DNA of 64,000 nucleotides from Bacteroidota bacterium (GTDB taxonomy: Bacteria; Bacteroidota; Bacteroidia; Chitinophagales; JADIYW01), in contig CAUJCO010000014.1 of NCBI GenBank assembly GCA_963169645.1, positions 129,001 through 193,000 of the forward strand, given 5' to 3'. Numbering within the stretch: position 1 is the stretch's first letter; the number at the start of each line of letters is the position of its first letter. This document shows, one piece after another, positions 63,200 to 64,000 of this stretch. Under the pieces are notes generated by a model that was not told the DNA's origin, made no database searches, and saw nothing but the letters and a program-made list of their open reading frames with translations. The position numbers and the translations under genes are program-made.

Positions 63200-64000
63200 A
63201 TGGAACACTTAAGCACGGTTATTGCCATCCCCATTTTCTTGATATTAATTTTGATAGAGTTTTTTGCAACGCGAAAAAAACATCCGGAATACTATAGACT
63301 AAATGATGCGATAACCAACCTCAATATTGGCGTTGGGCATTTATTGTTTAAATTGCTGACAACCGGCATTATGTTGGGTATGTATGTTTGGGTGATGCAA
63401 CATTTTGCTCTTGTACAAATTAAAGGTGTGGCAGCCTATATTGTAACGGTTATTTTGTTTGATTTTTGTTTTTATTGGGCACATCGTTACGGACATGAAA
63501 TAAATTTATTTTGGGGAGCACATGTTGTCCATCATCAAAGTGAAGAATACAATCTTACAGTAGCATTGCGTCAATCTTGGATACATAGTTTTTTAGCCTT
63601 TATTTTCTTCCTACCAATTGCCTTTTTAGGTATTGATGTGTTGACGTTGGGAATTTGTGCCAGCATCAATTCATTTTTTCAATTTTGGATACATACCAAA
63701 GCCATCAACAGAATGCCTAAATGGTTTGAATATATTTTTAATACACCATCACATCACCGAGTACATCACGGTGTAAACCCGTTGTATATCGATAAAAATC
63801 ACGGTGGTATGTTTATTATTTGGGATAGATTATTTGGAACATTTCAAGAAGAAATGGAAGAGCCAATGTATGGCATCACTACCGCATTAAAAAGTTGGAA
63901 TCCGGCGTGGGCAAATATTTCGTATTATGTTTCACTCTTCCAACAAGCAAAATTATTTTCTATTAAAGACAAACTAAAATTATTGTTTGCCAAACCGGGC
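63200..64000 (+). CDS. Sterol desaturase/fatty acid hydroxylase family protein, 3' end outside the window
   Basis: The frame is open from ATG 63200 to the right edge (267 codons). It is a membrane di-iron enzyme with the histidine clusters HRYGH, HVVHHQSEEYN and SHHRVHHG and at least four hydrophobic segments. The motif HHQSEEYNLTVALRQSW resembles the bacterial proteins related to alkylglycerol monooxygenase. Family members use O2 to hydroxylate or desaturate lipids; the substrate here is unknown. The stop codon is beyond base 64000, so it is partial only because of the window. Confidence 0.85.
   Translation, partial: MEHLSTVIAIPIFLILILIEFFATRKKHPEYYRLNDAITNLNIGVGHLLFKLLTTGIMLGMYVWVMQHFALVQIKGVAAYIVTVILFDFCFYWAHRYGHEINLFWGAHVVHHQSEEYNLTVALRQSWIHSFLAFIFFLPIAFLGIDVLTLGICASINSFFQFWIHTKAINRMPKWFEYIFNTPSHHRVHHGVNPLYIDKNHGGMFIIWDRLFGTFQEEMEEPMYGITTALKSWNPAWANISYYVSLFQQAKLFSIKDKLKLLFAKPG

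Noticed and set aside
1-64000. tRNA, rRNA, CRISPR, prophage or insertion sequence
   Set aside because: No T-arm-like GGTTCGANNCC context, spacer-repeat array, transposase or phage gene was found by reading. A tRNAscan or Infernal run would settle the RNA question.

Overview
The window is a chromosomal segment of a member of the Bacteroidota, most likely a gliding or formerly gliding, T9SS-bearing lineage near Chitinophagia, Sphingobacteriia or Flavobacteriia. Evidence: the DNA is AT-rich; sprA, gldD and gldE are present; three secreted proteins carry type IX secretion (T9SS) C-terminal domains; there is a TonB-dependent receptor with a carboxypeptidase-like N-terminal domain; Shine-Dalgarno sequences are essentially absent; and many genes have the Bacteroidota promoter pattern TTG or TTTG, then 17-23 nt, then TAnnTTTG. 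No rRNA, tRNA, CRISPR array, insertion sequence or phage was found.

Layout. 1-6.1 kb: end of a leucyl aminopeptidase, pdxA, a GT-C glycosyltransferase, a MoxR-type AAA ATPase with a CoxE/VWA partner, a DinB-like protein and a GT2 glycosyltransferase. 6.2-13.7 kb: an outer-membrane TonB receptor and a T9SS-exported S15-type peptidase, divergent from a CbiX-like chelatase lipoprotein and a PepSY-type membrane protein; two palindromes lie before the CbiX gene. 13.8-17.8 kb: gldD, gldE, ssb and mutY on the minus strand. 17.9-20.8 kb: HU, a TPR protein, a 29-residue AURKAIP1/mS38-like ribosomal mini-protein and RNase G. 21.3-27.6 kb: translation genes rplM, rpsI, rpsB, tsf, pyrH and frr, with a tiny lipoprotein between tsf and pyrH and a T9SS protein on the other strand between pyrH and frr. 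27.8-28.3 kb: a RelE-type toxin-antitoxin pair. 28.5-32 kb: a zinc metallopeptidase, a TPR protein, a VanZ-like protein and gcvH. 32.1-42 kb: sprA, ruvA and a LysM lytic transglycosylase. 42-46.3 kb: a compositionally distinct island with a glycosidase gene broken by an in-frame TAG and an AftB-like glycosyltransferase. 46.3-50.6 kb: gatA, tatA, an Hsp15-like S4 protein, a cysteine desulfurase and methylmalonyl-CoA epimerase. 50.7-64 kb: a WG-repeat protein, glyS, an exo/endonuclease-like lipoprotein, a MurU-like nucleotidyltransferase, an AmgK-like kinase fused to a RapZ C-terminal domain, an uncharacterised lipoprotein plus large secreted protein pair, an uncharacterised coiled-coil protein and a truncated sterol-desaturase family gene.

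How it fits together. Much of the window serves envelope work: SprA is the T9SS outer-membrane channel, GldD and GldE are accessory gliding/T9SS proteins, and the cargo includes the S15-type peptidase, the 687-residue protein and the broken glycosidase. The transglycosylase can release muropeptides, and the AmgK-RapZ fusion with MurU looks like a route to return amino sugars to UDP-sugar pools under a built-in sensor domain.

The most noteworthy signals are the kinase-RapZ fusion with MurU, the broken island glycosidase, the strong CCGG enrichment of host DNA against its near absence in the island, the near-leaderless divergent promoters at 58.7 kb, and the CbiX-PepSY pair with its operator-like palindromes.
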